The position numbers were made by a program, and so were the translations under genes. From Isoetes taiwanensis (lineage: Eukaryota > Streptophyta > Lycopodiopsida > Isoetales > Isoetaceae): a DNA stretch of 64,000 nucleotides. Below the pieces are notes generated by a model that was not told the DNA's origin, searched no databases, and worked only from the letters and a program-made list of their open reading frames with translations. Numbering within the stretch: the first letter of the stretch is position 1; each line of letters begins with the position of its first letter. This document shows positions 11,405-22,916 of the stretch, piece after piece. Location of the stretch: contig JAJEKV010000080.1 of the NCBI GenBank assembly GCA_021234155.1, positions 666,182 to 730,181 of the forward strand. The letters run 5' to 3'.

Positions 11405-12093
11405 TGTTAGAAGTTAATTGTCATGTACATCTTTCATGAAGTTGAATGCAGAGATTGAAGAATAAAGAAATGGAAGAACTCAGTTGATGCATGGTATGAT
11501 GATCTTTTGAAACCTAGGTTGAAATACAATGGTTATCAAGGTTGAAATACAATGGTTATCAAGGTTAAATGGTGACAATGAATAATGTCTTTTATTGAAA
11601 TGAGGTTTAATGGTTTCAATGGTTCAATATAGCATGGAATCTCGAATATGTTGATAAAAGCAGTTGAGCCTGTGGGATAATCCGGTGAAGACGAATTCCC
11701 AGTTAGGAATTCTTATCCTCTGCCTAAATGGCTGGGGATCTATGTTTTAAGCTAAGAAGAATTGATTGGAGGCGTGCACTGCCTTGAATAGAGTGGGAAT
11801 CGACGGATAAAGCAGGCTCGACGTGCTACAGTGTTTTCTTTGATCACTCTGCTACAGTAATTCTAATATTTATGACTATGATTTATGGCAATGGTTGTAA
11901 ATAAATAACACATAGGGGTTAGATTGATCAAGAGATTAGAGACCACAATTTGGCTCTCTTGCTTCAATTTAAAACCTCTTAGAAGTGTAGGAGACTTGTA
12001 GCACTTGAAAAATTATTGATCTTGAAGTTGTGTGATTCTCAAATATTGTTGTTACTGCTAAAGATTGATCTAGTAGACACTTAAATTCTATCA
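11405..12093 (+). repeat. 5' LTR of copia element (unit A)
   Basis: The 689-bp segment begins TGTTAGAAG and ends CTATCA, directly before the primer-binding site TTGGTATTAGAGCC. The unit B copy has exactly the same length. It contains a 23-bp tandem duplication at about 11519-11566 (GGTTGAAATACAATGGTTAT repeated). The left edge is inferred from the TG start because no partner LTR is available. Confidence 0.6.
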
Positions 12094-12094
12094 T

Positions 12095-12110
12095 TGGTAT
12101 TAGAGCCAGG
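12095..12110 (+). promoter_or_regulatory. Primer-binding site, initiator tRNA-Met type (unit A)
   Basis: TGGTATTAGAGCCAGG matches the usual plant copia primer site TGGTATCAGAGC, complementary to the 3' end of initiator tRNA-Met, with one mismatch. It lies one base after the LTR end. Confidence 0.8.
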
Positions 12111-12127
12111 TTGGCTTAAAGTCATAA

Positions 12128-13159
12128 TGTCTACTAGATTTGCAGCCAATTTGTTAAATCAAATTGAAGTCTTTAAGGGGGACATTGGATTCCAAGTCTG
12201 GAAGGAGTCTATTAAGTACATTTTGGAATTTAACCATTTGTGGCATCTTGTAGATGGTGGTGGTTTGGAGTCACTAGTCACGCTAGTTACGGTAATGCAA
12301 GCCCGGTGCGGCTCAAATAATCCGGGGAGGAGGGAGTGGAACTCCGGGGAGGATCACAGGTATCTTGACTCCTACTATTCTTTGTGGCGAGATGACACCA
12401 AAGTTATGGAAGCACAACAGATAATTCTGAGTAAGGTAGGAACTGCTCTTAAGTTGAGATTAAGAGGGTTGAAGCCACATGAAATGTAGCAGTATCTTAT
12501 AAGTCAATATGAGGTAAAAAGCTCATCCCAAATAGATTTGTTGGAAAAGCAACTAAGGAAGCTAAAATTATTTAAAAAGGATGGCAGATCTTGAAGGGGC
12601 TGGAAATGTTTTAAGTGAGCAATATCAAATATTGGCATTGTCTAGGGCTGTTTCTCACAACACTCACCTTGCAACATTAGTGAGAAATATAGCCACTTCA
12701 AAGGAACATGCTTTGAGGATTATTAGAACTGAATTTGAGCAGTCCAAAGGTATGCAAGAGGATGATCAATCTCCTGAAGTGTTGTTTACAAGGAAGCAAA
12801 AAAGAGGAGGCAGTTCCAGCTTTGCAAAAGATAGATTGGGGCCCTGCTACACCTGCAACCAATATGGACATCTCAAAAATGAATGTCCAAGTGAAGGTAA
12901 GCAATTTAAATGCTTTAATTGTGATGGTAAAGGTCACATATCTGCAAATTGTCCAAGTCCCAAGAGTATTGGGGGAAGAGGGAGAGGTCGAGGAAGAACT
13001 CAAATGGACTCTAAAAGGGGAAGGGGGAGATTTAAAAGAAACACTAGTGTGAATATCATGGAAGAGACAAATGAAGAAAATCCTGATGACATTGAGGTAA
13101 TACATGCACTTAATGTTTCCAAGATTTTAACAAAAGTGATAACATGTTTCTCATTATAG
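12128..13159 (+). pseudogene. copia gag, broken (unit A)
   Basis: This is the retrotransposon capsid/nucleocapsid protein. It starts at MSTRFAANLL and carries two CCHC zinc knuckles (CYTCNQYGHLKNEC and CFNCDGKGHISANC) followed by a basic Gly/Arg-rich tail. Unlike unit B it has a TAG at about 12487 where unit B reads TGG (Trp), and frame changes at 12285-12390 and near 12580. The damage at 12285-12390 coincides with CAG, CTG and CCAGG sites in unit B, so much of it may be sequencing error. Confidence 0.8.
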
Positions 13160-13661
13160 ATTCAGGAGCAGAAAGATCAGTAGTACATGATTTGAAGATA
13201 TTAAAAGAATGTAAAAAGGAGAATGGTCAAGTTCAGCTTGGAGATGGTGGGGTGCAGAAAATTAGAGACTCTGGAATATTAGAGCTGTTTGATTTAAATG
13301 GAAAAAGTGTGATGCTTAAAGAGGTTTTGTGTATTCCAACTCTTGTGAGAAATTTAATCTCAGTTTGCCAACTTGTGGATCTTGGTTATAAAGTTGTTTT
13401 TGAAAAGCTTGAATGCAAAATATTTTCTTCATAACATTTTGAAGTTTATTGGAAGGAGAGTAGGAAATTTGTTTGGCTTTGACAAAGATCATATCTTGTC
13501 TATCAATCTTGTTGAGTGTCCATCAAAGACAACTTGGCACAATAGATTATGCCATACTCATTCTACCAATATTGATTTGCTATAACAGCAAAAAAGGATG
13601 ATGAAAAATTGCAATGTGCAGGATGCCAACTTGGTAAGCAATCAAGGCTTGCATTTAAAGC
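13144..13661 (+). pseudogene. copia pol: protease and GAG-pre-integrase part (unit A)
   Basis: The aspartic protease signature IIDSGAERSV is present at about 13153, followed by LGDGG and VLCIPTLVRNLISVCQL, as expected for copia proteases. The frame breaks near 13430. The GAG-pre-integrase HNRLCH motif and a zinc-type CAGCQLGKQ follow in other frames. The segment stops at the 0.6-kb insertion. It is non-functional as it stands. Confidence 0.8.
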
Positions 13662-14270
13662 ACATAAGTCGTATTTAATTAAAGTGGGACTCATTCCATT
13701 CCCACTTTTTTTCGGAACTCTGTTATTTTACACAAGAAGGAGCACCAGGCCAGCGTCCTTAATTCAAATTTTTTATGCATTCTTGTGCATCCAAGCTTTC
13801 TCCCAGTTTTTGTCGGATAGCGAGTTGAGTCCCTGTTTTGGGGCTTATTTGTCATTCAAAATAAGAGTTTTTCGCGTGAGGGTGAATTCCTTTACCAAGA
13901 CATTTTGGCTCTATTTTCTTAGGTGGGTAGATAAAGAGATCACAAATTCCAACAAAAATTAAAGCAAATTGTTTACTTAATCACCAAAAATACTACTTTT
14001 GAGATACCTTATATTTATAAATGGGCTCATTACAATATATATTACGATTGGGTGGAAGCGACCATAGTGGTCGTATTATCACAATGATTACACCCTCTTC
14101 ACACATGAACCACCTAGTGCAAGCGGTAGCGTGGAGCTCTGTCCAAGTCGCGGGCAACTTCTGGGGCGATAGAAATTTGTATGAGAAGTTGGTTCATAGG
14201 CCCCGTGCTTGTATGTCAATGATGTCACCACCCTCTTCTCGGCATCTTTCTTCAATGGTGGTCTTTTCAT
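13662..14270. mobile_element. Insertion of about 0.6 kb in copia integrase region (unit A)
   Basis: Copia coding sequence stops after GKQSRLAFKAHKS and resumes at the AKRAKRTLDLIHTN block, with about 600 bp of unrelated DNA between. The inserted DNA is related to the repeat at 5190-6130. It has no coding capacity I recognise. Exact ends and a target duplication could not be fixed. Confidence 0.65.
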
Positions 14271-14279
14271 TGCTAAAAG

Positions 14280-15110
14280 AGCTAAAAGAACTTTAGATCG
14301 ATACACACAAATCTGTGTGGACCTATCAATATTACAAGAATAGAAGGACATAGATATTTTATGACCTTCATAGATGATTTTAGCAGAAGAACAAGATGTT
14401 ATCTGCTAAAGAGAAAAAGTCAAGCCTTTGAAGCCTTGAAATTATTTGTAGCTGAAGTAGAGCTAGAAACAGAAAGAAAAGTTAAATGTATAAGATCAGA
14501 CGGAGGGGAGGATATTTATCAAAGGAATTCAAGTGGTCTTGTGCTACTTGGTGGTATTAAAAGGCAGGTTGACTTGTAGATATTCTCCACAACAAAATGG
14601 AGTAGCTGAAAGAAAAAATAGGACTCTGCTCAATGTTGTTCGTTCAATGCTAAAATACTCTGGCCTACCAAATTTCTTATGGAGTGAAGCTCTGAAAGTA
14701 GCAGTTCTTATTCAAAACATATTGCCATCTGTAAGTACAAAAGGTACGATTGCACGAAATGATGATGCAGAGGGGGGAAAATTCCTGTTTATGAACATTT
14801 AAGGTCATTTGGATGTTTGGGTTTTGTTCATACTCCTGAAGAAACTAGAAAAAAACTTGATGATCGAGCATGTATTGCATATATGGTGGGATATGATTTG
14901 CATTCAAAAGCTTACAGATTATATGATCATGCTCATAGAAAAATCCTAATTAGCAGGGATGTAGTATTCAATGAAAACAAGTTTTACAAAGCAATTTTTA
15001 ATATTAATGATGATAATAATTTGAAGGCTAATCAAACTAAATGCTTGATGTGAAAGAACGGTTGAGCATCTTGCTTTCGAGGTGAGGTTGGAATCTGAGG
15101 GATACAAGAG
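14280..15110 (+). pseudogene. copia pol: integrase core (unit A)
   Basis: The retroviral-type integrase shows TFIDDFSR (first catalytic Asp), CIRSDGGED (second Asp, changed from SDRGGGY in unit B) and SPQQNGVAERKNRT (catalytic Glu). LRSFGCLGFVHTPEETRKKL and the copia C-terminal GYDLHSKAYRLYD follow. Frame changes at about 14510, 14570 and 14760 break it; the unit B frame is open through these points. Confidence 0.82.
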
Positions 15111-15399
15111 GAATTCTTAGCGGTGATAATGAAGATGGAGATGAAGATACAATTGAATCACAAGATCTTGAAAGTCATCGAGGAGAGGTTGAACCTCTTG
15201 ATTGAATCTGCATTACACGAATTTTGAGATAGCGAGAACTGAGCCATTTGTAATTTTGGCGAGAACTGAACTGCTATACCCATGGCAAGACCAAAAAGGA
15301 AAGCCAAAAAATTTTGAAGCACAAATCTTGGTGATGAAAGCAAACTTCAACTAGAGTTGCATGGTAGAGCGAAGAAGGAAGAAGTAAAAGGCATCATGG

Positions 15400-16415
15400 C
15401 GACAAAGGTGAAATCCATTCTATATTTGATATTCTTGTTTTAAGCCCGATAAAATTTTGCCAAGTAATTTTGAAGAAGCTATTAAAATAATGATTGAAAA
15501 AGCGGAGCAAAGCTATGGAGAATGAGATGCAATCTTTCAAAAAAGCGAAACCTATCTTGTGGTTGACAAGCCACGAGGTAAAAATATTGTTGGCAATAAA
15601 TGGATTTTTAGAATAAAGCCGAGGCATTGATGGAAAAACAAAAAAAGTATAAAGGCAAGGTTTGTGGCACAAAGCGTTTACTCGGAAAAGAAAAGGGTTA
15701 GATTTTGATGAAACATTCTCACCATTGGTCAAGATTAATAGTTTGAGAATGCTACTAGCCATTGCAAACTCGTGTCACATGGAAATTCATCATATGGATG
15801 TAAGCCTGACATTTCTTAATGCAAAACTTGAAGAAGAAATCTATTTGAAACCTGCACCGAGTTGAGGAAGGAAGAAGAAGGAAAAGTTTGGAGATTAAGC
15901 GAGGCGGGTCTATGGGCTGAAACAAGCACCAAAGGGGTGGTACAAATGTATGGACAATTATCTTCTAGAGCAAGGTTTTGAAAAGTTAAAGTGTGATGGG
16001 AATTTATCTACGGATATAATCTTTGGAAGCGGTGGTGTATTATAGCTTTATATGTTGATGACAATATCATGGTTTGCAAATGACAAAGATATTTTGACTC
16101 AATGCAAACAAGCTGCTCAATAAAGCGTTCCCAAATGGCGATTTAGGTGAACTTAAAAGGTTTCTTGGCATTGAAGTATCTGAGGGACGAGAAAACATAA
16201 GCTGCGACATTGAGCCCGACAAACTCATATCCTAAATATGTTGAAGAAATTTAATATCGTGATTGCAACATAGCACAAACTCCCTTAGTACCGGAGGAAG
16301 ATCTCGACTAATATGTCTCCAAAAATAGAAAGAAAAAAAGCAAATGGAAAATGTGCCTTATAGATCAGCGATTGGTTGCTTGTCTTATGTAGCAAATTGC
16401 ACAAAACCCGGATAT
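15400..16415 (+). pseudogene. copia pol: reverse transcriptase (unit A)
   Basis: RT pieces are present in changing frames: FDETFSPLVKINSLRMLLAIA, HHMDVSLTFLNAKLEEEIYLKPAP, a GLKQAP block, and YVDD at about 16050. Frame changes are dense and nearly all fall where unit B has CAG or CTG. The domain stops at CTKPDI, where the 8.3-kb transposon is inserted. Confidence 0.8.
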
Positions 16416-16763
16416 AACAAAGTTGCGTATTAAGCGGGGAGCAAATCATTGAAAGCGAGAGCAAAAGGAATATTCCTCAAAAGATTCCTTTTTTTTTACA
16501 AAAAGGGGTAAAAGCGAGGTTAAAAAAAAAAAAAAGATGCATGAAATTCTATTTTGACCCCCCCCCCAAATGACTAATTTTTTTTTTCAATGAAAAATTG
16601 ACTTTTTTTAAAGTGTCACTTTTCTTAGCAAATAGAATGTTCTTAAAGTATGTTTTAAGAGACAAACTCTAATTTTAGGAGGATAAAATATTTAACAAAA
16701 ATTGAAGTAAGTGCATGCTTGAAGCTGTAGTATTCTCAAAAATTGAAGATAGAATCTTCATAT

Positions 16764-19700
16764 TCACATACAAAATTCTGATCTTTTCTAAGACTTCGGT
16801 TATGTGCAAAAGTGTGAGGAGTGATGAGAGAGGGATCGGGGCGTCTTCATATTCATTTTATGCCATCGTCATCACCTTCACTTCTTTCTTTGTCATCAGG
16901 AAGTGCTTGAGTTATCTTCCTCATCACTATCAACAGACGGTGAAGCATTGTCACCACCTTCTTCATCATCTTCTTCGTAATTACAAGCTTTTTAAGCAAA
17001 TTGATAGTCTTACGGCGTGAGCGATTGTCGATTTCAATTTAAAATCATAGCACAAAATAGTCCGTCATTAAGGTTCATTTCGTCCCTACAACCCACCTTC
17101 TTGGACTTTCTCCCTTTTCCTTGGCTTCTCATTTCTAACTCATATCTACCTTCAAAAGCATTTTACGGCGTGTTGCAAGCCAATGAATCTTGAGTTTAGT
17201 GACTAAGCCTTCCTCCTTGGCTGTGTCAAGCACTTTTACTATCGAGCGATTCGACCTTTGTCATCCTCCTCGGTCGGAAGAGCAATTAGCATACCTTTGG
17301 TAATTTACGTGATATTACCTTGAGGCTCATTCTGCGTCTTGGTCAGGGTACATGACTCGGTCCTCCTCGTCTTCTACTGCGAGGTGCAAATGTAGCCTTT
17401 GCTTGGACTGCTTGGTCTTTGGGGTTGATGGAAGGTGTTAGGCCATTGAAATGGTTCTTGCAAGCTGTCTTAGAGCTATATTTTTGTACAACAATTTTAC
17501 GTTAGAAAGAAATTACTCCACCACATCAGATCTTCTTCTAAGAAGTACTTAAAACTGAGGAAATTCCATTTTCAATGGCTTTTAAGGATGACTCTGGGGT
17601 ACTTTTTCTTACCTTGGACTCCTTAGGATTTTTGAGAGCAAGTTGTTCAGCCACGTTCTATGAAGGAAGTGTGCGGAATATATTTAAGGAAGCGTAATCC
17701 CTACGGTGGACTCGGTCCTTAGTTGTGGTATACTTCTTCCCCTGTAAGAAGCTTTGGCCATCCTTCAAGTAGAACTTGATATGATCTTTGAAAGGTGAGA
17801 TCATTCAACTTGTTCGCGACTTGTTCTCTGTTTGAGCGTTGAGAGAAAACAAACTCTCTAAAATCAGCGGTCTCTTTAAGAAGATCGACCCTTTGGAGTA
17901 GGAGTGTAAGAATCTTCAATAATTGAACTAAAGAAGGAAGGAAGGAAAGCCTTCTTCCTTCTAAAGGCGCCTGAGAAAATCTTTGAACATTTGGTCAATC
18001 GATCATGAGTGTGGCCTACAAGTAAGAAACAGAGCTTCACTTTTCTAAAGATCCCTAGCTCCACTAACATGGCCACGATGCAAAGAGTGTTTGATTCTTG
18101 TTCTCCCTTGTAGTATTGTCAAGTTGCAGATAAAAAGCTTTGGTGGTAATTGCTCTTGCTTTCGCCGCGGGACCTTGTTAAAATTGTAATTGTGAGGTTC
18201 GGGTCACCATGCAAGTTTGGATCGTCAAAAATACTTTGCACTTTAGACTTCCTTTGAAGACCATAGCTCCTACAAGGTGGACCTTAACAAAACATTCCTC
18301 GGCACATCCTTAGGAATGTTCAAGAAATGTGGTAGAGTTGTTTTTTTTTGGTCCATTCCATCAATCACATGAGACATGTATTGCGGTGGGCGTTCAAGAG
18401 CTTTTTTTTTCTATGCTTGGCAAGCTTTCTTCTCTCTGCTTTGCTTGTTGTTCACGATGTCGGCAAGGTTACATTTGCACAATATCGTAGAAGAAATCAG
18501 GTCAAAACATTTTTACGAAACAAGTGAGAGATTGGAGAACATGAGCTTACTTCTTTTCGACCTCTGTCTTTGCGGTTTCTTGTTGACTCTTTAATTACGC
18601 ACACCTCGAGCAAGCGGACATTCTATGTTTTCTAGGAATTTTCACAAGACCGAATTCACTTTTCCGCGGTGCGGTGAAGTGTGAGTAAGAGATGTCTTTG
18701 AAGGTGAGTGCAAGTCTCTTTGTACTCATTAAAAACATCTTTTTTTTTGGTGATGTTATCGGTTAAATGATACATGTTCTTTGTTAGGTAGCTTCTCACA
18801 TGTTTCTCTAAAATATTTCTCCATCCATGACCACGGTGACAAGGGCATGCATGGTTACAACTCTTCTTGGTCCACAATGATCATCGATTCTTTGGATTTT
18901 TGTCAGTCTTTTGTGTATTCTAGACATTACGGTGGACCCTAAGCGGTGGACAACCATAAAGCATTTACGGCAAACTTCTTGGCCGGTTAATGTAGTGCAA
19001 GAAGGTGTTGCGATGCTGGTCTTACATGATAAGCTAAGTAGGCATTACGGTGCGCCAATGTCATGGGCGTAGTTGTCTCTAAGCGCTTTCGTAATTTAGC
19101 CATATTAAATCTGTTGATGCAACCCAATGAGCAGCATTTAGTTCTCAAAAGTCTCCTCATTTTGTGTTCATCCATAAGATTTCTTCTTCTTCTTGAGAGG
19201 AGCAAGCCCTCAAACCAAAATCCACCTTGAATTTCTTTGAAGATTGGCTTGAGAACATGTAATCTCTTTGTTCCTCGTTGGTGTCTTCATCTTACGATGA
19301 AACTTCTACTACGGGGGGTGACTTCCTCTGTCACGAGTGGTGTGCTTGTAGAGGAAAAGCAGACCGCGTGAAGTTGTTCAGGAATAGGCGGGGATGCGGT
19401 GTTAAAGGATGGTGATGGCCCATAAGAGGTTGTGGCATCATTTGTTCTTGTACCATCTTGAAAAGGAGTTCTTGCAAACATCTCCTTTAGAAGCGGACTG
19501 GAATTACGCAAATCCATGTGTCTAACCGTTGTTGTGTGAAGAGGAGTGCATCTTTGGGCGTCGTCCTCATTTGTAGTGAAGTCTGGTGAGAGAAATTGTA
19601 GTGAATCTCACGGTCTTCTTTACTTTACTACGTGTTCCTTGTATGTTTGGATGAAGGGTGAAGCAACAAATGGGGGGTAGCTTGTTCTTGAACACCGTTG

Positions 19701-20001
19701 TTGTGGAGCTTCCATAGGTGGTCGGGGGATGGAACAAAGGGTGATGGCAACATGCTCCGGCTGGTGGTGATTCTTTGGAAGGAGATGCGGTGTCTTTGTC
19801 TCTGAGGACTTGGTGGCGGTTGGAAGGGTGGTGGAAGTGCATTACGTCTTTGGACTCGGTGTGTCTTGAGGAAGCAACAACGATGAGTAGAGGTAGGAGT
19901 CGGAGAATGCCGGTCTTCACTAGAAATAGCGTTGTTCCCAAAGCGTGTCCTCGAGAACAGGGCGAGTTTGAGACAACAAAAGGTGGTGGAAGCTTGTTCA
20001 T
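16764..20001 (-). pseudogene. DUF7869-type putative transposase gene (unit A)
   Basis: The probable start is MNKLPPPFVV at 20001 and the probable stop is at 16764. In order on the minus strand: a Ser/Pro/Thr-rich N-terminal region of about 250 codons; KCCSLGCINRFNMAKL at about 19135; a Cys/Lys-rich helical stretch; a DGMDQ-type motif at about 18351-18369; a Leu-rich strand followed by QLDN and ENKN at about 18090-18130; ELGIFRKVKLCFLLVGHTHD at about 18000-18060; and an acidic Ser/Asp-rich tail. DGMDQ, LDN-ENKN and VGHTHD(Q)ID are, from memory, hallmarks of the DUF7869 family in plants, oomycetes and animals, which is spread by repeats. Many frame changes break the gene. Confidence 0.65.
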
Positions 20002-20694
20002 GGCGGTTCGTCATCTTAACAAGCGCAAAAAATAGTAAAGAGATTTGAGAAACTTTACGTGTCGCGAGCTTTTCTTATTCGAATACTGCATACGTAGTAC
20101 AAGTAGAAGTTCGGTACTAATCAAGTGAAAGTCAAAATAAAAGCTATTACGGAATACACAAAGAGTAGGATAGTAAAAGCTAAGCGTATTCCGCTTCACA
20201 TAGAAAAAGAAAAGGCGAAAAGGATACCTTTAAAAGGAAATTTGGCGCCTTGATTGCGTATTCGGTCTCGGGCTCGAGTTGCCCGGCGCCGGTATACCGA
20301 TTATAAATAGGGAGGACCGTATTCCGATTCACATAGGCGAACATGGGCCGGTCGGTAAGAAAGTACAGCGTACAATCATTTGCATAATACGTTTCTTATT
20401 CCCGAATACACTATCGCCTTCCCTCGGAGAAAGTGTATTCCGAATACACTGGCCTTCGCTTTGAAGGCAGGAAAGTGTATTCGGAATACACTGGCAGCCT
20501 TCACGAAAGTGTATAGCGAAAGTGTATTCGAATACACTTTCAGCTTTCAAAATGAAGGCCAAAGTGTATTCGAATACACTTTAAGCCTTCAAGTGAAACC
20601 AAAGTGTATTCGAATACACTTTAAGCTAACCGGTGGCGAAAGTGTATTCAGGAATACACTTTCGTGTTTTTAGGTTTTAAGAGGTTACTTTTCC
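20002..20694. promoter_or_regulatory. Divergent intergenic region of the transposon (unit A)
   Basis: This is the 0.7-kb region between the 5' ends of the two divergent transposon genes. The left half has scattered GTATTCCG half sites; the right half is the palindrome array at 20395-20670. No clear TATA box was identified. It is the natural place for promoters of both genes. Confidence 0.5.
20395..20670 (+). repeat. Palindrome array 1, GTGTATTC(N)GAATACAC (unit A)
   Basis: Six full copies of AAAGTGTATTCNGAATACAC, extended by TTT, plus half copies, occur at about 40-50 bp spacing. The spacers contain a second inverted pair, GGCCTTC/GAAGGC, so the array alternates two palindromes and could form a run of hairpins. 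The centre varies between TTCGAA, TTCCGAA and TTCGGAA, consistent with a 17-bp palindrome whose central CCG/CGG is variably called. Confidence 0.85.
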
Positions 20695-22507
20695 ATGCGT
20701 TTTTTAGTTATTTTAGGCGTTTTTTCTGCCTTTAAAGCTTGTTTAGACCTTTTTCTTCGTCAAGATTGCAGTGCTTTTTTGGCATTTTTGTCCTCTTTTT
20801 GCCCTCTTTTTTCCCTTTTTGCAAGACATTTTGTGATACGGAATAGTTTTTGGCCCTTGTTTTTCTCTAACAAGGTCGTGTTTACAAACAATTTGCCTGA
20901 GACAAGAAGGCGACAGAAAAACAACGAAGAGGCCCTTAAAATCCCACGAAAGCCGCACCCTGAGAGAGAAGGCTTGAGGAGTCAATTGCGCCTACTATCT
21001 CTGAAAACTTTCAAACTCAATGGTTCTTTACAAAGGGGTATACGGAAAGTACAGCACCCTTACTTTCCTACATATCAGTTGAGACCACGGAACCAAAAGA
21101 TGCGATGGCGAGGGAATTTATGCGCATGGGCACCATCCTTCGCCGTGAGTGAAGTATTTGGGGAGTCGGTCGGGTAGGGAGGCTGTCTTTTCGGACATCC
21201 CAAGGCTTTATTCATGTTGATGAATCCTACCTTAGAGTGGTGAAAGTAAATCCACATCCTCTTTACAAGTATGTTTCTCACTACGAACAAAAGTAAGCTC
21301 TGTTCCATCATTAACTTCGTTCGAAGCACAACGGCGAGGACTTCCCCTGACGAGAGTCGAGAACAAGGGGAAGAGGATAACCTAGAGAGCGGCGGTGCAT
21401 CATCACCATCACGGGAGTCCATCGGAGACCGAAGAAAGGCCACCGTCACCACCACCAAAGCGGCAAAGGCAAACCGTTGCGCTAAAAAACTAAAAAGCAA
21501 AGCGGCTTTGATTACCTTGAGAAGATGCTCACGAGGCACAAAAAAAAAGAAGAAGGGGAAAGGCAAAGCACACGGTGTTGCTTTCAAAAAAAAAAAAGTT
21601 GATAAAACATCGAGAAAATGGAGGAGATAAAACTGCACAAGTTTGTGCAAGGTGTCATTATTGCCCGATCACTTGTATGAAGCTTCCACCGAAAAATGAA
21701 GGCTGGTGAAAGGCCACCGGGTTCGCAAAATTTCGCCGATCACTTGAGGAACTGAAAAGGCGAGAATAAGGAGCAATCAAATGCTCATGTGGCCCCAATA
21801 GTTGTCCTTGTTGCGGGGGGGCGATGCAAAACCCCGAGGACTATGGCGGAGAAAGCGAGACCTACACTCACTCGTCTTGGGAGGCAATCGACTTCAAGGC
21901 AAGAAGGCAACTTTATAAAAGAAAAGAACCGAGGTACCTCTCAGTCCTCTGTATTTGTTTCTTGTGGTCTTACCGATGAAGAAGCGAAAATCGTTGCCAA
22001 CACCCACAATCGCGACAGCGAATATAAACTAAAGATGAGCCGTCGACAAGATCCGGTTCATGCGAAGTGCGTAATTTTCAAGGAAAAGTCACGGTGAGGA
22101 CTGAAAAGCCGGCGTTTTCCTTGGAGCTTAAGGGCGTGTGCCATTGAATCTTTTGAAATATGGCGAGGCCAATAAAAGCGATCTCTCATTGGTTTCAATT
22201 AGCTTTTAGAGATGGCAAGGTAAGCACAAAAGCGTATTCGAATAACAAATCAACTATCTCCGTGAAATCTTTTTGAGCAGATTTGGGAACTCGGGGCGAG
22301 ATATTTTCAATGTTGAGCGAGGGGAGTTAAAGAGCAAGGAGCAAGGGGACAGCCAAGAAAAAATCATCGGCGTGCCCAAAAAAAATGACCATTACCGTGC
22401 GGCGAGAAATGCGGGGCTTCTCAGAACCACGAGAGATTACGGGAGGCTTCTCCAAAAGTTGTTGATAAGGAGTTTAGCCTAGAAGAAATGTCAAAGGAAT
22501 TGCACAA

Positions 22508-22916
22508 GTAAGATCTACGCCACAAACTTTACTCTTTAGGCGTTAGAGTCCCAAAAACATCGGGGTAGATAGTGTATTCGGAATACACATACCTTTCTTC
22601 ACATGGGCCTTTGTGTATTAGGAATACACAATGCTTTTCTAGAGACAAGCAATGTGTATTAGGAACATTATATAAAAGAAAGCATGTGTGATACGGAACT
22701 CACATGTCCTCTTCTAAAAAGTATTGTGTATTCGAATACACATTGCTTCCTTCCGGAGATGCAATGTGTATTAGGAATACCACAATGCATTGTTCGAGTA
22801 GCATCACCGGTTAACCGGTTTGTATTCGAATACGTTTAGCTTGACTTTTATTTGTTTTTCTTCTACTTTGACTTGTTCCTCACTTTTTAACTCATTCTTT
22901 CCTTAGCGTCTTGCAG
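22508..22916 (+). other. Intron of methyltransferase gene carrying array 2 (unit A)
   Basis: The donor is CACAA|GTAAGA and the acceptor is TCTTGCAG with AG at 22915-22916. Splicing joins KELH to NQKNVITCQTC in frame. The intron is mostly palindrome array 2. Confidence 0.6.
22568..22835 (+). repeat. Palindrome array 2, TGTGTATTC(N)GAATACACA (unit A)
   Basis: About seven copies of the same GTGTATTC(N)GAATACAC core occur as in array 1, but with different flanks: GCAATGTG on the left and CACATTGC on the right. Spacing is about 40 bp. Some cores read TTAGGAA, probably miscalls of TTCGGAA. The array lies inside the intron 22508-22916. Confidence 0.82.

Noticed and set aside
13125-13145. Programmed -1 frameshift site between gag and pol
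   Set aside because: TTTTAACAAAAGTG does not give an X XXY YYZ heptamer in the gag register, so I did not annotate a frameshift signal.
22568-22835. Regularly spaced repeats that superficially resemble a CRISPR array
   Set aside because: Units are palindromes with imperfect spacers in a plant transposon intron, and no cas genes are present; a CRISPR array is not plausible.
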